Of a DNA stretch of 64,000 nt, positions 11,753 through 23,614 are shown in pieces. The notes below the pieces were generated by a model. It had not been told where the DNA came from. It ran no database searches and saw only the letters and a list, made by a program, of their open reading frames with translations. The stretch's first letter is position 1, and every line of letters starts with the position of its first letter. Origin of the DNA: Cyanophora paradoxa (taxonomy: Eukaryota > Glaucocystophyceae > Cyanophorales > Cyanophoraceae); NCBI GenBank assembly GCA_004431415.1, contig QPMI01000526.1, forward strand, positions 124,001-188,000, written 5' to 3'. A program made the position numbers and the translations under genes.

Positions 11753-12505
11753 CACGTTTCCGTTTAGTTTTGAAATGGTGCTCGAATTCGAATAATTCTT
11801 GATCGATCGATATCATGAATTGATCCGCTTCGTCGGCATGCGCAGTACGGGACGAGGCGCCCGAGACCTTGTCACTCAGGGCGCCGTTCAACGTGTAGGC
11901 CTCTCCAGGCATCGAGCAGCCCTTGGGCTTAATTATAAGCCCAATCGATATCTTGATCACGATCAGTTCATGCATATGCGCGCGCCGCCGCAGCTGCAGG
12001 CCGGGCAGTATCATGAATCATGATCAACTGGCCTTTGAGCTTGATCATGTCGCGCTTCAAATTCGCGATTCAAAGTTGTTGGCTCGCTGCATGAGTCATG
12101 ATCAGCGGCTGCAATAGGAATGTAGACCGCAGGGGGGCTTCGCTGTCGCGAGTGAATGACAGCACTAATAGAAGCCAGGCGAAACTATATGCAATATATT
12201 CGCTTGGCTTCTGACCGCTTGGCTTCTGACCTTCACTAATAGAAGAGTATATAGCCGCACCAATAGATCTAGAAGCCGCGAAACCGGCATTTCGCAATTC
12301 AATAATCGCAACTAAACCAGTCCCTGCAAATAATACTCGCAGCTGCAGAATCCCGAGAATGGATCACGTGAAACTAATTGCAAATGCCACAGCAGGGCCA
12401 AACTGAAGTTGAGAAATCTACATATATAAAGCGAACGACTGTACATGGAAAGCCATACGCAAATAGGACCAACTAATAATAACAGCGCAGAAGGCGCTGC
12501 GTCAC
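11753..12505. other. AT-richer intergenic stretch
   Basis: Less GC-rich than its surroundings, with many GATC and TGATCATGA palindromes and a repeated CGCTTGGCTTCTGAC unit near 12,202-12,232. No convincing exon was found. It separates the 3' end of the 11.2-kb gene from the stop codon of the minus-strand ARM-repeat gene, so it may include the 3' untranslated regions of both. Confidence 0.35.
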
Positions 12506-13905
12506 TCAACGGAAGGGGGCGCCCATGGGCGGCAGGAGAGGCGGGGGCGCGCCCCCCGGGGCGAACGCCGCGCCAAAGCCGTTGGGGGCGCCGACCCCGC
12601 CAAAGCCGGCGGGGCCGCCGGCGGCGGCCCAGACGCCCTGGCTTTGGGCGTGGGCCGCGGCGGCGGCGGATGGCCAGACCCCGAACTGGGGCGGGGGCCC
12701 GGCCCCGAAGTGCGGGGCCGACTGGCGCCGGGAGGACAGGTCGGGGGAGGGCGCCGCGGCCGGCATCGAGGCCCGTCGCGAGGACGGCAGGCCCGGGAGC
12801 CCCGGGGGGCCTCCTGCCTCCCCGCGCGGCCCGAACAGCAGCGGCAGCGGCGACGCCGGCGGCGGCGGGAGGCCCCCGTACCCCTGCGGAGATCCGGGGT
12901 ACCCGTGCGGCGAGCCGGGGTACCCCTGCGGCGACACGGGGTACCCGTAGGGCGAGCCGGGGTACCCCTGCGGCGACACGGGGTACCCGTAGGGCGAGCT
13001 GGGGTACCCCTGGGGCGACCCGGGGGAGCCGGGCGAGGAGGGGTACCCCGATGGCGAAGAGGGGTACCCGGAGGGGGAGTAGCCGTAGGCGGGGCCCGCC
13101 GCAGGGGGGGCGCCCTGGAAGGCGTTGGGGAGGGGGGGAAGGGGCGGGGGTACGGGGGCGAAGGCGGCGGGGCCGGGGCGGAGGCCGCCGGGCGAGTAGG
13201 GGAGGGGCGCGGCGACGTAGGCTGGGAAGGGCGGCGCCGCAGGCAGGGCCGCCGGCATGCTGGCCCGGCGCGGCTGGCTCGAGACCGGCCGGTGGGCGTA
13301 CGGCGAGGCCGGGGCCGGGGACGCGTACGGGTACCCCGCGAGCGGGTCGGGGGGTACGTAGGCGCCGGTGGCGAGGGCGGCTGCTGCTGCAGGAGGGGGC
13401 GGGGGGGCCGAGAAGGCGTGCTGGAGGGGACCGCCCGGCGAGGGCGGGTCGACGGAGAGGGACGTTCGGCGGGACAGGGGCGTGCTGCCCGTCCCGGCGG
13501 GGCCGGGCCGGGGCCGGGGCGGGGCCGGGGCGGGGCCGGCCGGGAGGCCGCCGAAGGGCCGGAAGGCGGAGGCGTGCGGCGCGGCGAAGGGCGCCAGCGC
13601 CTCAGCGGAGGGGTCGGCGGGGTGGACGTGGAGGGGCGACGGGGCGGGGAGGGAACCCTGCGGGGCCAGCGACCAGAGGTCGGGCGGGTTCGAGGAGAGC
13701 GAGGGCCGGCGGGCCGCGCCGCCGCCGCCGCCGCCGCCGCCGCCCCCGGGGGCTCCAGGCCGCTGCCCGCCTCCGAGCCCGAGCCGCGGCGGCCCCAGCT
13801 GCTGTAGGCGGCCGAGGCGACGGATGCGCCGCTAGGAATCCCGCGTTGGAGCCGCGCCGCTGCGACGGCGGCGCGGCCGGGCCGCCGCCGCCGCCGCCGC
13901 CGCCT

Positions 13906-13936
<31 letters not shown>

Positions 13937-16900
13937 TGCTCGAGACGGAGGGCGCCGCTGGCGCGTGATGTCCCGGCGCGGCGCTGTGCGCGGGCAGGAG
14001 CCCGCCGCTGCCCCGGGCGCCGCAGCCGGCGCCGCCGCCGCCGGCGGCTCGGGCCCCGCCTCAGGGATCTCTATGGAGAGGGGGGGCCGGCCCTTGCCGT
14101 CCCGCGGCTGCGGCTCGACCGTGGACCCAGAGGAGAGCGACTCCTCCGAGGGGCCGAGGCGGCGCCGCGAGGGCCGGCGCCCAGCCACAGGCGCCCCCCC
14201 CGAAGCCGGGTCGGTCGCGGCCGAGCCGAGGGAGGCGAGGCGCGAGCGCGGGGCGGCGGGGGCCGGCGGCTCGGAGGAGAGCCGCGCCAGCCGGGGGGGT
14301 AGGGCCGCCCCCTCCCCGATCGCCAGCTGCGAACGAAGGTGAGGCGGGGGGGGGGGGGGGAGAAGCGCTTCGCTCGCACCGATTCGGAGAGGAGGGCGGG
14401 GTGGATGCCGCCGGCGCCGCCCGCGGCGCCCCCCGGGCCCCCGCGGGCCACCCCAAAGAGGCTCTTCGACCGCGGCCGCCGCGCCGCCCCCGGGCTCGCG
14501 TCCGACGACCACTGCGCCGAAAGCTGAGCCGGCGACAAGAGGAGGAGGGCGACGGGGGTGCGCACGTCCTCGCCGAGGAGGGCGGGGTGTACCCCGTCGA
14601 CGAGGGCGTCCTCGGGCGAGCCGCGGACGTGCCCACATAGGCTGCGGTGCCGGGGGCGCTCGGCGGGCGGCGGCGCCAGACCCTCCGGCTCCTGCGCGGG
14701 CGGCCTGAGAAGAAGGGAGGGGGGGGGGACCAAAGAGGGGGGTTACCGCGTCGGCGGCGGCCGAGTCGAGGGCCCCCACGAGGCGCCGGGCGACCGAGGC
14801 GACCGATTCTTCCGCACGGGAGACCCTTCGCCTGCGGCGAAAGGAGCTCGAGGCTCGAAGCGAGGGCGGGCGATAGGGAGGGGCCGAGGAAGGGTTGGAG
14901 GGGCGGACCGGGCGCGAGCGGCGGCGGCGCCGCCGACGGTCGTGAGGACGGCGCTGATGGCTCGGTGCCAGCGGTGGAGGGCGGCGCCCGCGCCGGGGGG
15001 CGCCGGGGGCGGGCCCCACGCCCGCCGCGTCGCCGCCTTCGACGCCGCTGCCTTCTGCGCGCCGGCCCCGCCGCGTCAGCGAGGATATAAGAAGCGAGCT
15101 TCGACTCGAGGCCCAGACTTCTCAAGACACTAAGAGTGCCAGAGATTGAAACTCCTCCAAAGCGCAAAAGAAGCGGGCATTGGCTTCAGGCCCAGAGAAA
15201 GCGCTGGAAGGAAAGCGGGACTCCTCCAAAGCCCAAAGAAGAATGATAGGAGGCCGAAGCTAGAGCGCGAAATGCCTAATGCCTAATGCCTAATGCCTAA
15301 TGCCTACTAGGCCAAGTGAAGCGGACCTCGAACTTAGTGCGGCGCTCAGCGAGGGCGGCCTCCTCGGCGGCGATGCGGGCACGCTCCTCGGCGGGGCGCA
15401 GCAGCAGCCGCGCCGCCCGCCGCAGCTCGTCGTCCACCCCGTCCGGCAGGTCCGCGCTGCAGGCAGGGCCGGGTCGGGTCAGATCAAATCGCAGAGGGCG
15501 GGGCAGAGATCAGAGGCAGGGCCGGGCCGGGCAGGGCTGAGGCAGGCGGATCGGTTCGGGTTCGCGCCCGGGCGGCCCGCGCGTGTGATACGATATAATA
15601 CCGTAGTACGATATGATGTGATATGATATGATATGATGTGATGTGATATGATAGGAGGGTGTGGTGCGACGCGAGATAAGCGGCGTGCGCACCAGGGCTG
15701 GATGACATAGTTCTGGCCGTCGCCGAGCAGGATGGCGGTCCGGTACTGCTCCGACTCGGCGACGAGGCAGAGGGCCTTGGCGGCCGCCCGCCGTGCCGCG
15801 GGGTCCGGATGCCGCCCGGCCGCGAATAGCAGCGGCAGCAGCGGCGCAAGCGGCTCGTGCGTCGCCGAGTCGCGGGCGAGGGCGGCCGCCATGTGGCACC
15901 CGGCGGCCGCGACGCCCAGGTCGTGCGAGCAGAGGAGCGTCTGCGTCTTGGCCACGGCCCGCGCGCGGAGGGCCCGCCCGCGAAGGGAGCGCAGGCGGAG
16001 GAGCGGGACGAGGGCGTCCGCGGCCGCCAGCTTCAGCCCGTCGTGGGGGTGGTCCAGGAGGGCGCACAGCGCCTCCACGGCCCCCGCCGCCCCCATCGCC
16101 TTGTGGCAGTCGCCTGCGCCGAAAGAGGGGCGTCGGCCGCGCGCCGAGGGGGGAGGAGGAAGGGCCCCTTAGGCGCACGGCACTTGGCGAGGTTGCCAAG
16201 GAGCCACAGGGGCTTCAGCTTGTACTCGTTCTGCTTGAACGCTGCGCACGGCCGCTAGGTTCGGAGGGGGGGGGAGAAGCCGGAGGGGGGCACGCACGGT
16301 TCCTGACGTCGTTGATGACGTCAGTGAGGATCTCGCCGCAGGCTCGGCGGCGCATCTCGTCCGCCCCCTCGCCGTCCGTCATCGACACTGGGCGGGGAGC
16401 CGAGTCAGCCGAGCTGCGGGGGGGGGAAGGAGGGGGGTACGGAGATACCGGCGATGGCGTAGCTGGCCGTCTCCTCGTCGATGTTACGGTCCACCTCGGA
16501 CGTCACGAGCGAACGAAAGTCGAGATCCATCTCCCCCCGACCCCGCGCGTCCTCTGGAGGAGAGAGGAGGAGGAGGCGACTCAGCTGAGCGGGGCGGGGC
16601 GGGCCGCCGGGCGGTCTCAGCTGGGCGTACCCCGCTTCATGAGGGTCGCGAGCAGAGAGAGGATACGGGGCCTGCGGGGCGCGCGCAGGGCGGGTAAGGT
16701 AGGCGGGCGGGCGGGCGGGCGGGCGGCGGGCGCCAGAGCGAGAAAGGGCGGGGGGGGGGAGGGGGGGGGACAGACCGTTCCCCGTCCGCTAGCTTTCGCT
16801 TCAGGTTCTCGCACAGGACGCGCACGATCCCCATCTCGACCATGATCTCAGCGAGCCGCTCTGCGGGGCGGCATCGGCGCGGCCCGCGGAGCGGCGGCGC

Positions 16901-17330
16901 GGCGCGGCGCGGGCGCGCACCGTGCGCCACGGCGCGAGACAGATCCCTGTACGCCCGCATGCGCTGCACGACTGCCGGCGCGGCTCGGGCGGGGCGGGGC
17001 GGCCGCGCGCGGGGGCGGGGCCGAGGCGACTCACGCTTCGCGTCGCCCTGGATCAATGGGGCAATGCTCCGTTCGACGTCCTCCTCACCCCAGTACTCAA
17101 GGGCACCCTCCGTGGGCCCTCGCGCCCTGCGGGCCGCACATTCGGCGCGCGCGGCGGCGTAGCGCGAGGGCGGATGCTCACGTCAGCGCCCCCGACGTGG
17201 ACCCGGGACTGGAGCGGCTGGAGATGGCACGCTCAGAGGCCGGCTGCCCGGAGTGGGTGCTGCCGTCCTGCTTGCTCGACCTCCTCTCCTTATCAATCTC
17301 CTTGCGCACCTCCCCGACCTCTGCAAAGAT
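12506..17330 (-). CDS. ARM-repeat protein with a Ser/Pro/Gly/Tyr repeat tail
   Basis: Multi-exon minus-strand gene ending at TGA 12,506. Upstream exons (17.3-16.2 kb) read VGQRIFAEVGEVRKEIDKER, EYWGEEDVERSIAPLIQGD, YRDLSRAVAHG, ERLAEIMVEMGIVRVLCENL, RILSLLATLMKRG and EYKLKPLWLLGNLAKC. At 16,096-15,680 lies a run of armadillo-type helices (AAGAVEALCALLDHPHDGLK, LAAADALVPLLRLRSL, AAAKALCLVAES). ARM arrays bind peptides or scaffold complexes. A Glu/Ala-rich helix follows at 15,320-15,450. The large last exons (15.0-12.5 kb) encode disordered Pro/Ser/Ala sequence. Between 12,880 and 13,080 there are tandem S-P-x-G-Y-P units. The start codon is not fixed (somewhere at or above 17,330). The specific function is unknown. 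Confidence 0.65.
12880..13085 (-). repeat. tandem coding repeat (Ser-Pro-x-Gly-Tyr-Pro units)
   Basis: About seven to nine copies of an 18-24 bp unit containing GGGGTACCC (plus strand) encode SPxGYP-type peptides on the minus strand, within the last exon of the ARM-repeat gene. The unit resembles tyrosine-rich disordered repeats such as the RNA polymerase II tail in style only. Confidence 0.75.
15265..15665. repeat. two intronic microsatellites
   Basis: The 7-bp unit TGCCTAA is repeated about five times at 15,270-15,306. A TGATA/TGATG pentamer tract occupies about 15,585-15,655. Both fall in introns of the ARM-repeat gene, either side of the exon at 15,320-15,455. Confidence 0.8.
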
Positions 17331-17952
17331 GCGTTGGCCGACTCGGAGCAGAGACACGGGGCAGCTCACCGTAGGCGCCGTGCGCGCCCTTACACGCAGC
17401 ACAGCCCATGCTGTCTGCAGCTACAAGTGGCGGGCCGCGGCGGCTATACGAATGGGACCGATCTCACGACACCGCATCTCGGCGGATGAGTCTGCGCATG
17501 CTCTCGCATGCTGCCGCTGCTGCTGCGCAGCTGTGGAACCAAGATGGAGCTACTCCAAGGCGATCGCTTTCCGCGTACAGGATAGGGTGCTCTATTGGGC
17601 CGCCTAAGCCTCAATGTAAAGGGGAACCCCCACAACTTGCCCAAGCGAGTGTACCCCCCGATCAGGGGAAGCACGGCCAAGGCGAGCCAGCTGCAGAGCG
17701 ATCGCAGAGCAGCGGTTCGGGCGAGCGCGATGCACGCGGTGGCGTTCGCGCTCACGCCGGCGCCGGCCCAACACGCGCACGTGAGCCCTGCATGGCTCAA
17801 GCAGCTCCCCGCGCGCTCACGCACGTCGCAGCGCCTGCGGCCATTGACGCTGGCGCTTGGGACGGCGACGTCCCCGCTCGCACGACCCGCGCGACCCGGC
17901 CGTGCACGTGTTGCGCGGAGCTGGCTCGGCGAGACCACCTCCCTCCGCCGCG
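17331..17952. other. intergenic region between ARM gene and CRY-DASH
   Basis: Divergent intergenic region of about 600 bp. It contains several CATGCG-type palindromes and CTGCTGCTGC tracts. It should hold the promoters of both flanking genes, and possibly the true first exon of the ARM-repeat gene. No clear TATA box or other named element is visible. Confidence 0.35.
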
Positions 17953-20900
17953 ATGCTTGGCGAGCTCGTTCATTGTGCCACAACACGCGCTTCATCGTCT
18001 CCGCCGCCAAGCCCGGCGCGCTCTCGAGTCCGTGTCCGCCGTCCCGCCGCCGAGCTCATATGCATTCTCAACGCAGTGCCGCCCACAAGCACCGCGCGCG
18101 TGGCGATCGTCTGGTTCCGGGGCGACGATCTCCGCGTGACGGACCACGCCGCTCTGCAGCAGGCGCGCCGCCCGTTCGAATTCGCGCCTCCCGCGTACGC
18201 GTACGGGTCCGATCAAACCCAGCGCAGGCGATCCACGATGCGTCGGACGGAGCAGGGGCGGGGCACGTCGTACCCCTCTACTGCATCGATCCACGCGCTT
18301 TCGAGCCGGGCCCCCTCAACGGGCTGGCCCGGACGGGCCCCCACCGCGCCCGATTCCTCCTCGGCGCGCGCGCGCGCCCCGCCCCGGGCCCGCCCCGCCC
18401 CGCCCCCCTGTCACACTCTAACGTCTTCCAGCGCAGAGTGCCTTAGGGACCTTCGGGACCGCCTTCGTTCGCTCGGGAGCGACCTCATCGTCCGCAGCGG
18501 ACGGCCCGAGGACGAGGTTCGTCGAGCACCGTACCCCCTCCCCCGAAATCCCGGTTCGAATCCGATCGGTCAGGTTCCGAGGCTCGCCGAGGAGCTAAGG
18601 GAGAGGATGGGACCCGAGGGCGGCTGCCGCGTCACGGTCCACTGCCACAAGGTCGTCGGCACCGAGGTGCGCGCGGTGAAAAGTGCCCGCGCCCGGATTC
18701 GAACCCGCGCATCCTTCGGACTTGCTTCGTTCGCAGGAGGCTGCGGTGGAGTCGGCCGTCGGCGCCGCGCTGCGGGCGGCCGGCCATGAGCTCAAGCCCC
18801 AGTGGGGGCCCTCCACCCTCTACCACGTGCACGACCTCCCGTTCGCGGTACCCCCCGGCTGCCCTTCCCGCCCGCACGAGTGCGCGTACACGTACCCCCC
18901 TTAGACCGGGGTACCCAGATCGGGCAGCTCCCGGACGTATACACGGAGTTCAGGAAGATCGTGGAGAAGGAGTGCGAGCCGCGGCGCCCGCGGGCGGCGC
19001 CGCGGGCGCTGCCGCCCCTCCCGCGCCCCCTGCTCGCCGCCTCGGCCGCCGCCGGTTCGATTCCGGACGGAGTCTCCGCCTTCGGGTACCAGGCGAGCGC
19101 CCTGCCCTTCGTACCCGTCCCGATCCGGGGATCTTTTCGATTGATGTACCCCCCGGACAGGACTCGGCCGCGGAATTCGATCCGCGGGCGCCGCTGGCGC
19201 TGAGGGGGGGAGAAACGGCGGCCCTGGAGCGGCTCGATCACTACCTCTTCGGAAGGTCGCGGGCTCGAATCCCTGCGGGACCCCTTTTCCTTCCGCCCAC
19301 TGAAACTTTCGGCGCAGCGACGCCGTGGCGACGTACAAGGAGACCCGAAACGGGATGCTGGGTCCGCCCTTTTTCTTGCAGTCGGCTGCTCTGGGCCGAA
19401 CGCTCTCTGACTCCCCCCGCCCCCTCCCCTCCCCCTCCCCCCTCCCCTCCTTCCCGCTTCATCTTTCTGCTAGGCCCCGACTACAGCACGAAGTTTAGCC
19501 CCTGGCTCGCCTTCGGCTGCGTATCCCCCCGCACCATCCACACCGAGGTACCCCTCCGCCCCTCCTCCGCTGTACCAATCCCCCCCGCTGAACCCCGAGA
19601 ACCACCAGATCAGGCGCTACGAGTCCGAACGGGTGCGGCTCAAGGGTTTCTCGGTCCTGTATCCCCCTACTGACCCACGACACCTTACCCCCTTCAGGTG
19701 GCCAACGATAGCACGTACTGGGTTCTGTTCGAGCTCATTTGGCGCGACTTCTTCAAGGCGCGCGCCGTACCCCCCGCCCCCCGCGGCTTCATTCCCCCTT
19801 CCACCACTAACTTACCCCCCCGGCCAACAGTTCGCGGGCATGCGGCACGGGAAGCGGCTCTTCACGAAATCAGGTGCGGGCCCCGAGCACACACCCCCCC
19901 CCCCCCCCCCCCCCCCCTCCGCGCCCCCGACCGCGCCCCTCGTTCCGAGCGGCCCCCGAGGCCGACGCCGTTGCCGACGCCGGGGCCGGGCGCAGGGATG
20001 CGGCGGGCGAGGAAGGGGCGCCGCTCCCGCGAGGACGACGACGAGGTGCGGAGCTCACGTTTGCGAGAATCATAAGCTTATGAGAATGAGAATCGTATGA
20101 CAGTACGAAGCTCACGTTTGCGAGAATCTTACAGCGATTCGCTTTAGACACATAAGCTTAGCTAGCGCTTACATTAGCTTACAATAGGTTTAATTTTGAT
20201 TCTCGGGGCCTGAGTCCCCGTTCGTTCTGCCTTATGAATGCCGCACAGGTCTTCGAGCTGTGGTGCCGCGGGCTGACCGGCGCGCCTCCCATCCTTTGCC
20301 CCTTCCCCCACCCCCCTCCCTTTCTGTTTCGTAAGGCTCATCCCGCGAAACAGGGTACCCCCTCGTGGACGCCAACATGCGCGAGCTGAACGCGACGGGA
20401 TTCATGTGCGGCGCCGTACCCCTCCCCGCAGATCCTCCTTCGCGTACCCCTGCCAACCCCGCCCCCCGCCAGGTCGAACCGGGGTAGGCAGAACGTCGCG
20501 AGCTTCCTCGTCAAAGCGCGTCCTGTACTCCCTCCTGTTCGAAAATCTCTCTCCTCCTGAAACCGAGCCCAGGACCTGCACGTCGACTGGCGCCGGGGTG
20601 CCGAGTACTTCGAGCGCCAGCTAAGTGCGAACGAAACGCCCCCCCCCTCCCCCCACCCCCCGCCCACACGAGTCGCTCCTGACGCGCTCCACAGTCGACT
20701 ACGACCCCTGCTCCAACTGGGGCAACTGGCAGGTGCCTAGTCCGATACCCCCCTTCTTCGCCCCCCCCCCCCCCGGTCCGACCCGATACCCCCCGCAGTA
20801 CGTGGCGGGGGTGGGGAACGACCCGCGCGAGGATCGGTACTTCAACGTCGTAAAGCAGGTACCTTGGAATGAGCTCGGGGTGGTAGAGTATACTTGAGAG

Positions 20901-21650
20901 TGGGCGGGCGGAGCTCGAGGGCTAGAGGGGCTTTGCCGCCGGCTTGCGCCGCCTTCTTCGCCTCCGTTTTGGTCCTCGCCAGGGACGGCTAGGCTAGACG
21001 GAACTGCTAGGCTAGGCCCTGAGGTGGGACGGCTAGGCTAGGTAAGACGGCTAGGCTAGCTATAGACGGGACGGCTAGCTACATGTATAGCCTAGGGAAC
21101 CCGGCTAGACGGGACGGCTAGGCTACGTGGGACGTCTAGCTCTAGGTTAGATGGGGCGCTCCCTCTCTTTGTTTTTCACCTTCGGCCCTCGCGATCGCCA
21201 GGGGGGCGTGTACGACCCGACGGGCGCCTACGTCCGGCACTGGATCCCCGCCCTCGCCAGGGCGCGCCCCCAGCCCGACCCACGGTTGACGTATTGACTT
21301 GGGCCGGGATGCTGAGCGCGTGTACCCCGCGCCGCAGGTCCCGAACCACGTCGTGCACCAGCCGTTCCGCATGACCGAGGTGCGCGCCCGCGAGCGAGCG
21401 CGGCCTAGATTAAATCAAGCTGCCATCTCGGCGCTGCGTGAGAGCTCGGAGGTATAGATAACCGGAGCTAGAGCTGTGAACGGGGCGCGAAGTTGCATCA
21501 CGAGCTCACCTGCGCCGCGCCGCGCAGGTGGAGCAGGCGGACTACGGGTGCGCGGTGGTGCCCGCCGCGGAGGCGGCCGCGGGGGGCGGCTACCCCGCGC
21601 CCCTCGTACAAGTCCGGCAGGCGCGTCCAATTCGCAACTTTAAGCCTTGA
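17953..21650 (+). CDS. CRY-DASH: CRY-DASH cryptochrome/photolyase
   Basis: Multi-exon flavoprotein of the cryptochrome/photolyase family. The photolyase alpha/beta domain opens with VAIVWFRGDDLRVTDHAALQ (18,100). It continues with GHVVPLYCIDPRAFEP (18,257), LRSLGSDLIVRSGRPEDE (18,466), GPSTLYHVHDLPFA (18,806), HYLFG, then YKETRNGMLG (19,336). The FAD-binding part has DYSTKFSPWLAFGCVSPR (19,478), STYWVLFELIWRDFFK (19,709), MRHGKRLFTK, ELNATGFM and NRGRQNVASFL (20,390-20,520). DASH-specific features are WGNWQYVAGVGNDPRE (split near 20,730-20,830), FNVVKQ and VPNHVVHQPFRMTE (21,345). These proteins repair UV lesions in single-stranded DNA and act in the nucleus or organelles. The chosen start at 17,953 gives a Ser/Arg/Pro-rich leader that could be a transit peptide. 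The stop is TGA at 21,648. A minisatellite lies in the intron at about 20,985-21,150. Confidence 0.93.
20980..21150 (+). repeat. intronic minisatellite (GGGACGGCTAGGCTA units)
   Basis: Six to eight imperfect copies of a 15-25 bp unit built from GACGGCTAGGCTA, inside a late intron of the CRY-DASH gene. The units contain CTAG and GGCTAGCC-like palindromes. Confidence 0.8.
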
Positions 21651-22507
21651 ACTTAAGCCTTGAACTTTAACATGGATTTGATTGGAAGGCCGCTCTAGAC
21701 GAAACAAAGGATAAATTCAAACAAGTTCGACGTTATTTTGAGATATTGGACGCTTACTAAGTAAGGCTCAAATAAAAGTGCAATTGTTGGATTTGATCTG
21801 ATGCGACTCGCGATCGGCAGCCGTCGGAGTCGTTCGGGAGCAGCCGAAAGCACGCGCGGGAGCGGAAGGGCCAGGGCGGCGGGGAGGGCGGCCGAGGCCG
21901 GGGCCGGTAGCGCTGGCGCTGGACGTTTCGGCGGGCCGTCGTCCCGAAGTTTAGGCCTAGATTCTGTGGAGAGGACCTAGGTCTACTCTGCGAAATTTAG
22001 ATCTGGCCAGCCGGCGCCTTAAGCTTTAGCTTGTCCAGCCTAGTCGATGTTTTGGAAGACGGGATGAGCCTAGAATGAGCCGCTGAGCCGCCGAACCGCA
22101 CCGCTGAGCCGCCCACGGGGGTACCGTAGTACACGAGCTCGAGCCTCTCGAAGGCCGCCCGGGTACCGGAACGGCTGCCTCCTGCCTCCAACGGCTGAGC
22201 CCTGCCCCGCACCCACCCCTCCCCCCACCCCCGCCCCCCTCCCCCGGCCCCCGGGCCCGCCCGCCCCCTCTAATCTCCTCCCGCCCCTCTTCGCTCGCCC
22301 CTTCCCCCCCGGGCCTCTCCCACGGCGGGAATTCGAAGTACAATAGCTAGCCTTCTCCCGTCTCCTGCACTGCCGCATACACCGGAGCATTCAATGCTTT
22401 GAATTGTATGCTCGAGCTCAATTATCCAAATTAAAGGCCGGCGAATTGTGATGGTCAAATTTAAAGCTATGAGCTGCAGCTCTCGCGCGCGTCGACGTCG
22501 CGCGATC
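21651..22507. other. gene-poor stretch with C-rich tract
   Basis: Lies between two convergent 3' ends (CRY-DASH and the minus-strand NADAR gene). The first part is AT-richer, and 22,200-22,320 is a long C-rich tract. No exon is recognisable. The drop in GC content here marks the left edge of the accessory island. Confidence 0.35.
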
Positions 22508-23301
22508 CTAGCGCAGCTGGCCCCGGACCTGCGCCAGGATCGCGCCGAGGCAGTTCCGACCCGTCCCATCTCCGCCGTCGGCCCAGAAGCTCTCCTTCGC
22601 CGCCGCGCGGTGCACAAACGGCGCGTCGCCGGTCGCCAGCAGCTGCGAATCCGAACGCGGCCCGGGGCGTCATAATTCGCACTCTTCTTCGATGTCGAAT
22701 ATATACTATAATTGCGGCACTGCACGACTGGCACCAGTTGCGCGAGGCGGGCGCTCTGGAAGAACTTGGCGCGAACGGCGGCGGTCATGACGTCGACCAG
22801 CCGCCGTTCGCGCCAAGTTCTTCCAGAGCTTCCAGAGCGCGAACTGTAACGTGCCGGGCCAGCGGCCGAGCGCCCGCGCCGCCCCGGCCGTCGGAGCGAG
22901 GCGGATCCTCTCCGCGAGATCGAAATTGCGCGAGCGGAACTTACTTCTGCGCCTGCGCCTGCGCGCGAAAAAGTTCAATTAAAGGCGTCGACGTCGACGC
23001 CAGTGCTATTCCCTGGCTTGCGATTTGATCCGGAGCAATTACAATGCAGACGGGCGAACCTGGAAGTAGTGCTCCGTCGACTTCCAGAAGTGCCGCGGAC
23101 CCTCGCTAACTGCCCGAGTCGAGAAATCGAAGTGCGCGAGCTGGAACGGGGCTCCCTGCATGAAAATTATACAAAGGAAAATTATACAAGTATGCGGGCA
23201 TGCGCAGGCGCCTGTCAACGCTGTACCTCGTAGAAACTCGCGAGCTCGTAATATGGAGAGCGTGCCTGGTGGAACGTGATGCTGTCCACAGGCCAGTGCA
23301 T
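22508..23301 (-). CDS. NADAR-domain protein, possibly damaged
   Basis: NADAR (YbiA/RibX-type) fold, whose characterised members hydrolyse N-glycosidic bonds, including ADP-ribose on guanine. ATG at 23,301 opens exon 1 (ITFHQARSPYYELASFYE), ending at donor GTACAG. Exon 2 (about 23,065-23,156) has the signature FWKSTEHYFQ. Exon 3 has KFRSRNFDLAERIRLAP, then VMTAAVRAKFFQ. The last exon (about 22,508-22,640) has FWADGGDGTGRNCLGAILAQ and ends in TAG at 22,508. The family core is complete. Two oddities disturb exon 3: a four-base AAGT duplication just after the expected AQK, and a 30-bp perfect inverted repeat (22,753-22,830) across which the frame shifts. It is either a recent pseudogene or is rescued by an unusual splice. 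Compare the intact copy at 32.5-33.3 kb. Confidence 0.72.
22753..22830. repeat. 30-bp perfect inverted repeat in the NADAR gene
   Basis: Arms at 22,753-22,782 and 22,801-22,830 are exact reverse complements, with an 18-bp loop holding GTCATGACGTCGAC. One arm encodes the conserved AAVRAKFFQS segment of the NADAR domain. The other is an inverted copy of that coding sequence placed just upstream of it. Confidence 0.9.
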
Positions 23302-23614
23302 GTGCTGCCGGATATCGATCTGGGATCCGGAGGCACGGAAAATTCAAGGGAGGCGAGCTTTTATGATTTAGGAGCCGAGCCAGAGCGAACTGGCCCTGCC
23401 GCAGTGCGTACGCTTTTCAAGCTTATGCTTCGGCCGCGGTAGCGCCGATCTAGGCCTCGGGGAAAATCCTGAATGCGCCCATGGCCATGGCCAGGCGCAC
23501 CGATCGCGAGTTCGCGTCGTCCTCGCTGTGGTATACGTACGAGTCCTCCTCGCGATCGCGACCGGCGTCCTCGCTCTGATGATCACGATCACGATCACGA
23601 GTGTTTCGCAAAAT

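Noticed and set aside
12445-13968. Long plus-strand open frame (about 507 codons)
   Set aside because: It is the antisense shadow of the minus-strand Pro/Gly/Tyr-rich exon of the ARM-repeat gene. Its Arg/Gly/Pro composition follows from GC content, and it has no family signature.
14061-15167. Long minus-strand Arg/Pro frame of about 368 codons
   Set aside because: It is out of frame with the better-supported Ser/Pro/Leu exons of the ARM-repeat gene in the same place, and shows only compositional bias.
18551-18710. tRNA genes suggested by GGTTCGAATCC motifs
   Set aside because: No acceptor stem, D-arm or anticodon arm can be built around the T-loop-like motifs, and they lie inside CRY-DASH introns.
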